Positions 16,474-27,727 of a DNA stretch of 53,786 nucleotides are shown here, piece by piece. A program made the position numbers and the translations under genes. The DNA lies in NCBI GenBank assembly GCA_964614515.1, contig CAZTPJ010000018.1, positions 1 through 53,786 of the forward strand, written 5' to 3'. How positions within the stretch are numbered: position 1 is the first letter of the stretch; each line of letters starts with the position of its first letter. The stretch comes from CAZTPJ01 sp964614515 (GTDB lineage Bacteria; Planctomycetota; Phycisphaerae; Phycisphaerales; UBA1924). The notes below the pieces were generated by a model. The model saw nothing but the letters and a program-made list of their open reading frames with translations. It had not been told where the DNA came from and did no database searches.

Positions 16474-17397
16474 CTACATCATAAGCGCGATGATGAGGAT
16501 GGACACGCCAAACCACGCACCGAACAGGATCACGCCCATCAGCACAGCTTCGTGAAAGTCGAAGTCCATCAGCATCGTGACGATCGCCGCGAAGACAATC
16601 AACTGCATCGCCACCCCATAGAAGCCCAGCGAAATGGGCTGAAGGATGATGTATGCGATGCCGCCGACGGCGAACACGGCCGCGAGACGCAGCAGCGACA
16701 GATGAAACGGCGCGTCAAACCCCGCCCACGCCGCGCACACGATCAGATACGCCACAAAGCCCACGGGGATCATCACGGCCCACAGCACGAGCGACGCCAG
16801 CACCGCGCCGCCGCCGCCGACCATGAATGAAAGCGTCAGCAACACCGGCAGGCCGATGGCCGTCACAAGCGTTGGAACCAGATACGCCTTGCGCACGGTG
16901 CGGCGGGACTCCTCCTGCAACTCTTCCTTCTTGGACTTGTGCGGAACCTTGCCGCACTCGGGACACCTCGCGGCCTTGAGGCCCTTGAGGCTGTACCCGC
17001 AGTGCGGACACTTGGTCGCCCCGCCGCGAACTTCGCTCGCCCCCGCGCCCGTCCCGACCTGATACCCCTTGCGCGTGTCAAAGCCGCAGGCCGTGCAGAG
17101 GATCGCCCCCGGCGGCATGGAACGTCCGCACGCCGGACACCCCACCGGCTTGGGCGCCTGATCCACCAGATCATCGGGGGCGAGTTCGTACAGAATCGGA
17201 TCATCCTCCACGGCCGGAGCCGCCACGGCCAATGTCGCCTGATGCGGCGCGGGCTGGGGCGATTCGCCCGGAAACGACACTCCTTCGACCTCTCCGGGCT
17301 TGAGACACGCCTTGCAGACGTACCGCCCGTGCTGGTCGCGTATTCGCGGTTTGTTGGAGCAATCCTGGCCGCAGCGGAGACAGGTCTTGGTGGGCAT
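16474..17397 (-). CDS. Zinc-ribbon membrane protein, paralogue A
   Basis: 307 residues. Three zinc-binding elements lie in the N-terminal half: CLRCGQDCSNKPR...VCKACL (residues about 6-33), CPACGRSMPPG...CTACGFDTRKGYQVGTG (about 90-125) and KCPHCGYSLKGL...RCPECGK (about 130-150). The C-terminal half has four to five hydrophobic segments (about 180-205, 210-235, 245-265 and 275-305), placing it in the inner membrane with a cytosolic zinc-ribbon head. Function is unknown. The ATG at 17397 follows GAGGTG. The first 30 codons are virtually identical at DNA level to those of the next gene. Confidence 0.75.
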   Translation of the reverse strand: MPTKTCLRCGQDCSNKPRIRDQHGRYVCKACLKPGEVEGVSFPGESPQPAPHQATLAVAAPAVEDDPILYELAPDDLVDQAPKPVGCPACGRSMPPGAILCTACGFDTRKGYQVGTGAGASEVRGGATKCPHCGYSLKGLKAARCPECGKVPHKSKKEELQEESRRTVRKAYLVPTLVTAIGLPVLLTLSFMVGGGGAVLASLVLWAVMIPVGFVAYLIVCAAWAGFDAPFHLSLLRLAAVFAVGGIAYIILQPISLGFYGVAMQLIVFAAIVTMLMDFDFHEAVLMGVILFGAWFGVSILIIALMM

Positions 17398-17448
17398 TGA
17401 CGGCACCTCAACGTTTGCAACACAACCGTCCGCGAAACTGAGCCGATG

Positions 17449-18360
17449 TTACGCGATGTACTGCGCCATGATCGCCACCACGGCGACGCCGACGACGATC
17501 TTGACGAGAATCAGCAGGAGGACCAGGACGATGACTTGCAACCACTCAATGTCCATCATCACTCGTAGCAGAATCAGAAAAACTGGGATGTTAATGAGTA
17601 CCATGATGCACGGGCCGCCCAGGACCAGCATGATCGAGCCTATTCCGGCGGCGGTCGCGTACACCGCACCCATGCGAAGCGCGGAGAGATGCAGCGGCGC
17701 ATCAAAGCCCAGCCACAACGCGCACAGACACAAATACGCGGCGAGACCGAATCCCACGTTGAACGGCCACTCGATCAGCACCGGCAGCACGGCAAGCCCC
17801 AGGCCCGACACCGAAAGGACCAGCACCGCCGTGCCCAACCCCGCGGCGATCATCACAGCGGGAGTCATGTACGCCCGACGCACCGCCCTCCGCGATTCCA
17901 TGCGCAACTGCTCCGCCTTGCTGATATGGGCGTTCTTTCCGCACTCCGGACACACGCGCGACTTGAGGCCCTTGAGGCTGTAGCCACAGTGCGGGCACTT
18001 GGTGACGCCGCTTGATGTGGCCGAGGCGCCCAGACCCGTGCCGACCTGAAAGCCCTTCCTCGTGTCATATCCGCACGACACGCACAAGACCGCGTCCGGC
18101 GGCATGGTCTTGGCGCACGCCGGGCAGGTTTTGCTCGTGGGACCGATTTGCTCAAGGTCTTCGGGTGCGATCGCGAAAACATCATCGCTGGAATCCGGAT
18201 GCGGATCCAGGCCGGGTGGTCGCTGAGGAAGTGGGATGCCCAGCGTTTCGCATTCATCCGGCCGTAGACACGCCTTGCAGACGTACCGCCCGTGCTGGTC
18301 GCGGATTCGCGGTTTGTTGGAGCAATCCTGGCCGCAGCGGAGACAGGTCTTGGTGGGCAT
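17449..18360 (-). CDS. Zinc-ribbon membrane protein, paralogue B
   Basis: 303 residues with the same layout as the adjacent paralogue A: N-terminal CLRCGQDC...VCKACL, CPACAKTMPPD...CVSCGYDTRKGFQVGTG, KCPHCGYSLKGL...VCPECGK, then four or more membrane segments. The first roughly 29 codons (18273-18360) match 17309-17397 almost base for base, whereas the remainder has drifted to moderate similarity. The frame extends far upstream through the LysR gene, but that part is antisense; the ATG at 18360 aligns with paralogue A. A TTGCAA/TACACT promoter lies 27 bases upstream. Confidence 0.75.
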   Translation of the reverse strand: MPTKTCLRCGQDCSNKPRIRDQHGRYVCKACLRPDECETLGIPLPQRPPGLDPHPDSSDDVFAIAPEDLEQIGPTSKTCPACAKTMPPDAVLCVSCGYDTRKGFQVGTGLGASATSSGVTKCPHCGYSLKGLKSRVCPECGKNAHISKAEQLRMESRRAVRRAYMTPAVMIAAGLGTAVLVLSVSGLGLAVLPVLIEWPFNVGFGLAAYLCLCALWLGFDAPLHLSALRMGAVYATAAGIGSIMLVLGGPCIMVLINIPVFLILLRVMMDIEWLQVIVLVLLLILVKIVVGVAVVAIMAQYIA

Positions 18361-18387
18361 GGCGTGGCTCGCGAGTGTGCGGCGGAG

Positions 18388-18414
18388 AGTGTACCAGAAA
18401 CTCTGGATTTGCAA
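18388..18414 (-). promoter_or_regulatory. Promoter of zinc-ribbon membrane gene pair
   Basis: On the minus strand TTGCAA (18409-18414) and TACACT (18388-18393) are separated by 15 bases, with the ATG at 18360. Confidence 0.45.
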
Positions 18415-18505
18415 ACGGCAGGCGGGGACAGGCGGACCCGACGGCGTGGCCTGGCCGGCCGACGCCCGGCCGGTTGGCCATTGCCGCCATCTATGGATCG
18501 GCTGG

Positions 18506-18537
18506 GTGACATAGCGCAGGATCGCATACGATCCGCC
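18506..18537 (+). promoter_or_regulatory. LysR gene promoter, leaderless start
   Basis: GTGACA (18506-18511), 15-base spacer, TACGAT (18527-18532), then five bases to the ATG. There is no Shine-Dalgarno sequence. Confidence 0.5.
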
Positions 18538-19413
18538 ATGGAACTCACGCCCATGCGGTACTTTGTCGCGATGGCCCGGGCCGGAACCATGTCCAAAGCG
18601 GCCGAGCAACTCGGCCTGACGCAGCCGGCGCTCTCGGCGATGATGAAGAAACTCGAAGCGGAGGTTGGGGCACGGCTGCTGGATCGCACGCGCCGAGGCC
18701 TTGACCTGACCGAGGCTGGACGTGTCTTTCTCGCCGGCGCGGAAGAGACGCTCCGCCGCGCGGAAGCGACCATCACGGGCGTGCGCCAACTCGTTGGGCT
18801 TGAGCACGGCTCGATCCGACTCGGCGGAGGCGCGACGGCCATCGCGTATCTCCTGCCCCCGGTGATGTCGGAGTTTCGCCGCAAGCATCCGGAGATTCGC
18901 GTGTACATCCGCGAGGCGGGGTCGCGTGTGGTGGCCGAGGCCGTGCTCTCGGGCGAACTTGATCTTGGCGTGGTGACGCTGCCTGTTGGGGGCGTGGGCG
19001 CGGATGACCTTGTGAAGGTTCCGCTGGTGCATGATGAGATGCGCCTGATCGTGCCGCCGGGACATCGACTCGCCGGGGCGAAAAGTTTCAAGTGGCGCGA
19101 CGTTGAGGGTGAATCGCTGGTGGCGTTTGAGGCGGGCACGGCCGTGCGGGCGGTGATCGATCGCGCGATCGCCGCGGCGGGGGTGTCGCTGGATGTCGCG
19201 ATGGAACTTCGCTCGATCGACTCGATTCGCCGGATGGTGGCCGCGGGCGTGGGCGTGGGGTTTGTGAGTCGCTTCGCTTTGGGCGCGGGCGAGGGGCTGA
19301 CGTGTCGTGAGGAGAAGTTGTCGCGTGAGATCGCGCTGGTTCGGCGTCGCGGCGCGACGCTCAGTCCCGCCGCGGAGGCGCTGGAGGGACGGCTGCGGCG
19401 AGGAGTTGGATAA
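18538..19413 (+). CDS. LysR-family transcriptional regulator
   Basis: 291 residues, normal for the family. The winged helix-turn-helix is residues about 1-60 (MRYFVAMARAGTMSKAAEQL, LTQPALSAMMKKLE, LLDRTRRGLDLTEAG). The type-2 periplasmic-binding-like effector domain follows from about residue 90 (GSIRLGGGATAIAYLLPP, LDLGVVTLPVG, VAAGVGVGFVSR). The effector is unknown. The gene sits just upstream of aconitase on the same strand, so control of acnA is possible but not shown. The 178-base gap between them holds a GTGCCAC palindrome and no clear T-N11-A operator. Its own start appears leaderless. Confidence 0.9.
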   Translation: MELTPMRYFVAMARAGTMSKAAEQLGLTQPALSAMMKKLEAEVGARLLDRTRRGLDLTEAGRVFLAGAEETLRRAEATITGVRQLVGLEHGSIRLGGGATAIAYLLPPVMSEFRRKHPEIRVYIREAGSRVVAEAVLSGELDLGVVTLPVGGVGADDLVKVPLVHDEMRLIVPPGHRLAGAKSFKWRDVEGESLVAFEAGTAVRAVIDRAIAAAGVSLDVAMELRSIDSIRRMVAAGVGVGFVSRFALGAGEGLTCREEKLSREIALVRRRGATLSPAAEALEGRLRRGVG

Positions 19414-19537
19414 GCGACGATGATGGATCATGTAAATCGGATTGACTTGATTCATGGATTCTGAGGACGATGATTGAAGTGGAGATGAGAAGGCGACTGG
19501 GGCATCGGGGCCATTCCGTGGCCGACGGCCCTTGACC

Positions 19538-19571
19538 CGAAGCACCGAGGTCGAAGCGACCTCGGTGGCAC
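19538..19571 (-). repeat. GTGCCAC-type palindromic element
   Basis: Read on the minus strand it starts GTGCCACCGA and ends GTGCTT. A perfect 10-bp stem (19544-19553 with 19557-19566) encloses a three-base loop. It lies immediately upstream of the acnA ribosome binding site, which it does not overlap. Confidence 0.65.
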
Positions 19572-19591
19572 GACAACCAAGGAAATCGAAC

Positions 19592-22417
<2,826 letters not shown>

Positions 22418-22500
22418 GATCACGAATCGAGTGTGCCGCCGACCGCACTTCGTGGTCGGTGTGTAGGGCGTGATGTGTTGATGAGTCCACGCCGTGGCTG

Positions 22501-22538
22501 CACCGACCGGCTCCGAGGACTCCGCCCGTCGGTGGCAC
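22501..22538 (-). repeat. GTGCCAC-type palindromic element
   Basis: On the minus strand it starts GTGCCACCGAC; CACCGAC (22501-22507) pairs with GTCGGTG (22528-22534). It lies in the 189-base gap between acnA and the kinase gene, which also holds a weak hairpin at 22439-22459. Confidence 0.55.
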
Positions 22539-22594
22539 GCGCGGACCGCTTGCGGAGCGATCGGTGTACCCCGGCAATCCTGCCCGGCCATCAC

Positions 22595-22606
22595 TAGACT
22601 TCCGCG
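22595..22606 (+). promoter_or_regulatory. -10 element of histidine kinase gene, leaderless start
   Basis: TAGACT (22595-22600), then TCCGCG and the ATG. There is no Shine-Dalgarno sequence. Confidence 0.5.
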
Positions 22607-24274
22607 ATGTGGCCGTCGATTCAGAAGGGCATTTCGCGGACGCGTGAGTTTTCGTTGGCGCGTGGGATGTCGCTGACGCGCGGCATTTCGCTTGCCGACA
22701 AGTGCCTGATTCTCTTTGGCGGGGCGGTGGTGCTGATCGTGATCGCGGCGTTGATGCTGCCGTGGCTGCGGATGCGGTCGCTGGTGGCCGAGAGTCAGGA
22801 CGACATCGCGCGGCATGTGTATGAGGCGTGGCGGCAGGCCTCCATCACGGCTGAGCCGCCGCTGCCGCATCTGAGCGACGCGGAGATCTCGGTGCTTGAC
22901 ACTGCTTCCGCCGTGATCGCCAACGATCGCTTCCTGCGTCGGACGCTTGTAGAGTTTGCGGACGACCCATCGCTGGTGGAGCGCACGGGCGTGGTGCGCG
23001 TGGAGAATGGGCGTGTGCATCGTTACGTTCGCGCCGATCGCGGCGAGGGGGGGGCCGTTCGATCGCTCATCATCGTCGAGCGCCCCTTTGAGGCCGGCGC
23101 GTGGATGACCACGGTCAACACGGTCTATCTGCTGGGCGCGGCCTCGGTGGTCTCCGGCCTGGCCGTGGTGGTCTTCTGGCTCATCACGCACCGGATCATC
23201 CTCGGCCCCGTGCGGCAACTTCGCGAGACGACCGAGCGCGTGCGTCTGGGGGACATGTCGATTCGCTCGAGCATCAAGACCGGCGACGAGTTCGAGTCGC
23301 TCTCGGACACGTTCAACGCCATGCTCGCCGAACTTCAGAAGAGCCAGGCCGAACTCCGCGCCGTCAGCGCCGCAAAGGATGTCCGCATGACGGAACTGAC
23401 CGAGGCGAACTCGGCCCTGCACGATGCGGCCAGGCTCAAGGGCGAATTTCTCGCCAACGTCAGCCACGAACTGCGCACGCCGCTGAACTCCATCATCGGC
23501 TTCGCCGAACTCCTGCTCGAAATCGCCAACTCGGAACAGACAACGACGCCCGACGAAACGTCGCGCCTGGCGCGACGCGTGAAGTACTTGACGAACATTG
23601 TCACGGCCGCGAGGAATCTGCTCGACTTGATCAACAGCCTGCTGGACATGGCGAAGATCGAGGCCGGTCGCGTGGACCTTGTCATCACGAAGGTCTCGAT
23701 GCGCGACGCGTGCGAAGCGCTGATCGGTCTGATCTATCCGCAGGCGGAGCGCAAGCGCGTCTCGCTGAAACTGGAGGTCGCGCCGGACATCCCGATCGTC
23801 GAGACGGACCTCCAGAAACTCCAGCAGATCATTTTCAATTTCCTGTCGAACGCGGTGAAGTTCACCGAAGGCGCGGACATGTCGGGCGTCAAGGGCGAGG
23901 TGATCCTGCGCGCAGAGCGTCTGCTCGGCGATGATGAGGGCGAGCGCGTGCGCATCAGCGTGATCGACAACGGCCCTGGCATCGATCCGAAGGATCATCA
24001 GAAGATCTTTGAGAAGTTCCATCAACTCGATGGCGGACACACGCGCAAGCACACCGGCGCGGGCCTGGGCCTGGCCATCTCGCGCGAACTGGCGTCGATG
24101 CTCCAAGGCGAGATTCAGGTCGTCTCCGACATCGGACGCGGGTCGATGTTCAGCCTCATCCTGCCGCTGCGACTGGATGCGAATCGAATCGAAGAGGCAC
24201 GACTCGAAGGCGCGCTGCGCGGCGCGCTGGCTGGACGACGAACGTGGCAGGACGCCGCCGCACGCGTGCGATGA
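22607..24274 (+). CDS. Membrane sensor histidine kinase
   Basis: 555 residues. TM1 at about 33-53, a periplasmic sensor segment of about 115 residues without a recognised domain, TM2 at about 173-197, HAMP (about 197-250), a short coiled stretch, HisKA with phospho-acceptor H287 (FLANVSHELRTPLNSIIGFAELL), and HATPase_c with N-box NFLSNAVKFT, G1 DNGPGID, F-box FEKFHQ and G2 GAGLGLAIS. It autophosphorylates and passes phosphate to a response regulator; none is encoded nearby, so it is an orphan kinase here. A run of eight G (23047-23054) encodes Gly-Gly in the sensor part. The N-terminus has a curious Met-Ser-Leu/Ile-Ser alternation before TM1. Confidence 0.92.
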   Translation: MWPSIQKGISRTREFSLARGMSLTRGISLADKCLILFGGAVVLIVIAALMLPWLRMRSLVAESQDDIARHVYEAWRQASITAEPPLPHLSDAEISVLDTASAVIANDRFLRRTLVEFADDPSLVERTGVVRVENGRVHRYVRADRGEGGAVRSLIIVERPFEAGAWMTTVNTVYLLGAASVVSGLAVVVFWLITHRIILGPVRQLRETTERVRLGDMSIRSSIKTGDEFESLSDTFNAMLAELQKSQAELRAVSAAKDVRMTELTEANSALHDAARLKGEFLANVSHELRTPLNSIIGFAELLLEIANSEQTTTPDETSRLARRVKYLTNIVTAARNLLDLINSLLDMAKIEAGRVDLVITKVSMRDACEALIGLIYPQAERKRVSLKLEVAPDIPIVETDLQKLQQIIFNFLSNAVKFTEGADMSGVKGEVILRAERLLGDDEGERVRISVIDNGPGIDPKDHQKIFEKFHQLDGGHTRKHTGAGLGLAISRELASMLQGEIQVVSDIGRGSMFSLILPLRLDANRIEEARLEGALRGALAGRRTWQDAAARVR

Positions 24275-24290
24275 TCGCTTCGCCCGGTCG

Positions 24291-24317
24291 CACTGGCGGA
24301 CAAGCCGCCAGTGGCAC
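24291..24317 (-). repeat. GTGCCAC-type palindrome between convergent genes
   Basis: On the minus strand it reads GTGCCACTGGCGG, a short loop, then CCGCCAGTG. A nearly identical copy lies at 49211-49237. It sits in the 71-base gap between the ends of the kinase and flippase-like genes. It could stop transcription from either side as a hairpin, though no U-run follows. Confidence 0.6.
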
Positions 24318-24345
24318 AGGCCACCGGTGGCATGGGCCGGTGCCG

Positions 24346-25380
24346 TCAAGGCTCGGTGTAGTTCCGGCGCGACTCGGATGTGAAGAGTCCGCGAGGCCGG
24401 AGCCACGCGATGCCCCCCCCCGCCGCCGCCAGCAGCACAATCGCCTCCACGGCCGTGATGACCAGCGCGACGAGCGCGAACACTTCACTCGCGGCGATGG
24501 CCAGAATCGCGGCGAGGCCCGCGGAGCCCGACTCGCGAAAGCCCAGCGCCCCGGCCGGGCTTGCCACGCCAATCAGAAAGTGCGCCATGGCCAGCAACAG
24601 CGCATCAGCCGGTGACAACGCATGGCCCACGATCGCCGCGGCGACCATGAACCGCGCAGCCTGCACACCGAAATCGACCAGCCGCAGCGCGACCGCCCCC
24701 ACCAGCGTCGGCCCGTGAGCAAGCATCGCAAGGCCGTGGTGCATGTCGCCAAACGCCCGCGTGCGAAAGAGCCATTGGCACGGCCGCAGTTTCAGCGGAT
24801 CGGCGATGGCGTGCAATCTCACCAGGCCGCGTTCGCCCGCGAACGCGCGAGCGAGGTAGTACACCGCGCTGCCGGCGGCGATCACACCCGCAAGACTCAG
24901 ATACACCCAGCGCGGGCCGATCGATGGCTCGAACAACGTCACCAGCACCAGCGGCGCGATGGCCGCGAGCATCGTCACCGCCACGGCCGCGAACCACCCG
25001 CCGATCATGAGCACCGGCAACCCATCGCGCCGATTGTGAATCACCACGCGCGAGATCAAGCTCAGTTTGAACGGCAGATAGTTGAGAAACGTCGCGATCG
25101 CATTGACCGCCTGAACAGCAACGAAAGACAGCCTTCGCACGGGACGAAGCACGAGCCAGAACGCGCCGCCGTTGATCGCGAGCGTCACCAGCGTCAGCCC
25201 CGCGAGCGCAGCCAGCGAGACCCACGACGCATCGCCCAGGCGCTCGAGTTGCTCGCGGTTGCTCTCGCTCAGCGCGAGCGACGCGGCCCACGCAAGCAGG
25301 CCGAGGCCGATCGCAAAGCCGACCAGTTGCACGGCCATGCGAACAGCGCGTCGCGCATGTGTCGGCGGCGTCGCGGTCAC
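24346..25380 (-). CDS. Flippase-like / LPG-synthase-type (UPF0104) membrane protein
   Basis: About 344 residues with roughly eight hydrophobic segments and a pattern like the lysylphosphatidylglycerol synthase transmembrane family (AGLTLVTLAINGGAFWLVLRP, NAIATFLNYLPFKLSLISRV, LIGVASPAGALGFRESG). The motif NYLPFK and the PAGALGFRE block near the C-terminus are typical of this family. It probably handles lipids or lipid-linked sugars. The GTG start at 25380 overlaps the upstream stop as GTGA, implying translational coupling with the GT39-like gene. Extending the frame upstream gives an Arg/His-rich stretch inside the neighbour, so it was not used. A C9 run (24413-24421) lies near the C-terminus. 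Confidence 0.72.
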   Translation of the reverse strand: MTATPPTHARRAVRMAVQLVGFAIGLGLLAWAASLALSESNREQLERLGDASWVSLAALAGLTLVTLAINGGAFWLVLRPVRRLSFVAVQAVNAIATFLNYLPFKLSLISRVVIHNRRDGLPVLMIGGWFAAVAVTMLAAIAPLVLVTLFEPSIGPRWVYLSLAGVIAAGSAVYYLARAFAGERGLVRLHAIADPLKLRPCQWLFRTRAFGDMHHGLAMLAHGPTLVGAVALRLVDFGVQAARFMVAAAIVGHALSPADALLLAMAHFLIGVASPAGALGFRESGSAGLAAILAIAASEVFALVALVITAVEAIVLLAAAGGGIAWLRPRGLFTSESRRNYTEP

Positions 25381-27665
25381 GGCGCATCCTCCGGTTCGCG
25401 CATGAGGTAGATGGCGCGGGCGGCGGCGGGCCAGGTGTGCAGGGGCGTGGCGTGCTTTGACAGCCACGCGGCGATGGCCGCGGGATCCAGCGCGGGATCC
25501 AGCCAGCCGGAACGATGCAGGCGATCGAGTTCACTGGCGTCAACGAGCACGGCGGAGATGCGCATGGCGCGAAGCGTGCGCGTCCACGACTCGGGTTCAT
25601 CGGGCGCGCCGCGCATGAGTTCCGCCAGCGGCGCGAGATCCCATGTCGCCGCGTAATACACCGGCGGGCGGATGTACAGCGGCGTGGCCGTGCCAATCAG
25701 CGTAACGCGTGCAGGGGGGGGGACGAGGAGATTCAGCACGACCTCGGGCGAGGCGAGGTCAATGAACTGTCGCTGCTGCTCGGGCGTGGCGGCGGCGAAC
25801 GGCTCGCGCACGAGTTCACCCGAAAACTGCGGCGGCCCGCCGGCGAGCAGGCGATTGGGCAAGCCCCCGCGCTGCCCCGCGAAGATCACGATCAGCGCGA
25901 TGGTCTGCGCGGTGATGAGCAGGCTCGCGAGAATGATCGGCGCATGCCCCATGAACCGCCGCGCGGAGGGGGGGGTGTCGGCCTTGCCCGGCGGCGCTCG
26001 TCCTCGTTCGCCCGAAGGCCCAAGCGCCAGCGCGATCAGCAGCCCGCCATGAATCAGCAGCGGGATCAGAAACCGCGACTGAACATGTGTCGCAAAGAGC
26101 CACACCAGAATCTGCACGAAGGCCCCGGCGAGGACGACCACCGCCACGAACCGCGTGCGCGGACGAACGCAGGCGAACAGGCCCGCAAGCAGCACGCTCG
26201 GAAAAAACATGAGCCACTGCGCGTGCAACATGCCGCGATGCCGCGCCCCCGCGGGATCGCGTGCGTCGGGAAGCACCATCAGCGACAGCCGGTCGATCAG
26301 CGATCCGTTGAACGAATGGGCGGCCGTGTATCGCGCAACTTGCTCCGGCGTCCAATGCGCCAATCCGAATACCGACGTGAGGAACGGAAAGACCGGGTTG
26401 CCCCCGTGCAGCGCGTTGCGAATCAGCCAGGGGCAGAGCATGAGCGTGCCGGCGAGCGCGGCCGAGACGAGCGTGATGGTTGCGCCCGTGATGGCGCGGG
26501 AGCGCGACATGTCGCCCCGCGCGGCGGCCTCATGCTCAAGCGCGAGGATGAGCAGGGCGAGGGGGGGGGCGAACATGAGCATGGCGGTTGGCTTGGCGCT
26601 GGCGGCCGCGCCGATCAGCCCGCCGATGAGCGCCCCGCGCACGACGCGGTGCAGCGATGACTCGAACGCGCAGATGTACGCCCCGGCCGCCAGCGCGATC
26701 ATCGCCATTTCGTTGTACGCAAGCGAGCCGACGACGATGGTCCAGGGCGTGGCGAGGGTCATGATGCCCGCAAGGGGAGGGATCAGGCGGAGGGCAGGCG
26801 GGACGCCCGCCCCACCAACCTCCGCATGGCCATTCACGCGAACGAGCATCGCCCTCGCCGCGGCCGCGATCAGCCACGCCGCGATCAATGTCAGTCCCGC
26901 GTGCAGATACTGACACGCCAGCAGCGCAACGCCATCGCCCGCGACCAGCCCGACATGCGGCGATCCACCCACCGGCGAACGCGGCACACCCATCAGCGCC
27001 CCCACATGCACAAACGCGGCCTCGACATAACTCGGCAGATACGAATAGACGTTGTGCTCCAGCGGATGCAGCGAGCCGCGGATGAACCACTCCTGCGGCA
27101 GTTGCAGGTGATAACTCAGCGCGTCATACCCGCCGAACTCAGAATCCCACAGCCAACCCGGCGGCGACGCCGCGGCCACGAGCAACACGCCCGTCGCAGG
27201 AATCGCAAGCACCACCGGCCACGCCAGCGTGATGGCGAGTTGGGCTTTCGCGTGCTGCCTCGCAAGTTGATGCGCGAGCAGGCCCAGCCCGATGATGGTC
27301 ACGCCCCGCGCGGTCATCGGCCCCCCCGCCCCGCACAACAGTCCACTCCACGCCAGCGCATGACTCAGCGTCAGCGCGATCGCCAGACCCACGGCCATCT
27401 GCATCGCCCACGCGCTGGGCGCAGCGCGAAACGCGGGCCTCGCGAGCCTCCCAAGGCCCAGCGCGGCGAGGAGATACGCCGCGGCCGGGACGCCGCCGCG
27501 CACCAGCGCATCGGCCAGCGCGATCAGCCGCGCGGACAGCGGATCCAGATCAAGCGTCGCGCGTCCCAGCGACGCCACAATCGCCATGACCAGCAGAACC
27601 GCGCCGACGCAGGCGGCGGCGGGCAGCATCGAACCAACGCGACGTGATGGGGACGGGTCGGTCAT
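25377..27665 (-). CDS. Polytopic membrane protein, GT39/ArnT-like
   Basis: 762 residues with about 12 hydrophobic segments. The first periplasmic loop carries WDSEFGGYDALSYHLQLPQEW, reminiscent of the acidic catalytic loop of GT-C lipid-dependent glycosyltransferases, followed by SYLPSYVEAAFVHVGALMG. The C-terminal 130 residues after the last membrane segment are soluble (TLRAMRISAVLVDASELDRL, WPAAARAIYLM), as in many GT-C enzymes. Substrate unknown. It is followed by a coupled flippase-like gene, which suggests an envelope glycan or lipid step. Three G/C runs (G9 25714-25722, G8 25968-25975, G9 26561-26569) and C7 (27321-27327) are all read in frame. The start is two or so bases from the predicted transcription start. 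Confidence 0.7.
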   Translation of the reverse strand: MTDPSPSRRVGSMLPAAACVGAVLLVMAIVASLGRATLDLDPLSARLIALADALVRGGVPAAAYLLAALGLGRLARPAFRAAPSAWAMQMAVGLAIALTLSHALAWSGLLCGAGGPMTARGVTIIGLGLLAHQLARQHAKAQLAITLAWPVVLAIPATGVLLVAAASPPGWLWDSEFGGYDALSYHLQLPQEWFIRGSLHPLEHNVYSYLPSYVEAAFVHVGALMGVPRSPVGGSPHVGLVAGDGVALLACQYLHAGLTLIAAWLIAAAARAMLVRVNGHAEVGGAGVPPALRLIPPLAGIMTLATPWTIVVGSLAYNEMAMIALAAGAYICAFESSLHRVVRGALIGGLIGAAASAKPTAMLMFAPPLALLILALEHEAAARGDMSRSRAITGATITLVSAALAGTLMLCPWLIRNALHGGNPVFPFLTSVFGLAHWTPEQVARYTAAHSFNGSLIDRLSLMVLPDARDPAGARHRGMLHAQWLMFFPSVLLAGLFACVRPRTRFVAVVVLAGAFVQILVWLFATHVQSRFLIPLLIHGGLLIALALGPSGERGRAPPGKADTPPSARRFMGHAPIILASLLITAQTIALIVIFAGQRGGLPNRLLAGGPPQFSGELVREPFAAATPEQQRQFIDLASPEVVLNLLVPPPARVTLIGTATPLYIRPPVYYAATWDLAPLAELMRGAPDEPESWTRTLRAMRISAVLVDASELDRLHRSGWLDPALDPAAIAAWLSKHATPLHTWPAAARAIYLMREPEDAP

Positions 27666-27680
27666 CGGCCCGAGAGTCTA
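27666..27680 (-). promoter_or_regulatory. -10 element of GT39-like gene
   Basis: On the minus strand TAGACT (27675-27680) is followed by nine bases and the ATG at 27665, giving a nearly leaderless transcript. Confidence 0.45.
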
Positions 27681-27694
27681 CACGCTTTGGCGCG

Positions 27695-27700
27695 TAGGAT
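27695..27700 (+). promoter_or_regulatory. -10 element of ABC-2 permease gene
   Basis: TAGGAT lies 27 bases before the ATG at 27728 within the 62-base divergent promoter region shared with the GT39-like gene. Confidence 0.35.
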
Positions 27701-27727
27701 TGTCTCCCCCGCGACGACGGGGCACGC

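Noticed and set aside
22439..22459. Intrinsic terminator after acnA
   Set aside because: Only a 6-bp stem with a 9-base loop and no U-run.
25515..26660. 381-codon plus-strand frame inside the GT39-like gene
   Set aside because: Low-complexity Arg/Glu/His composition; the opposite strand encodes a coherent polytopic membrane protein.
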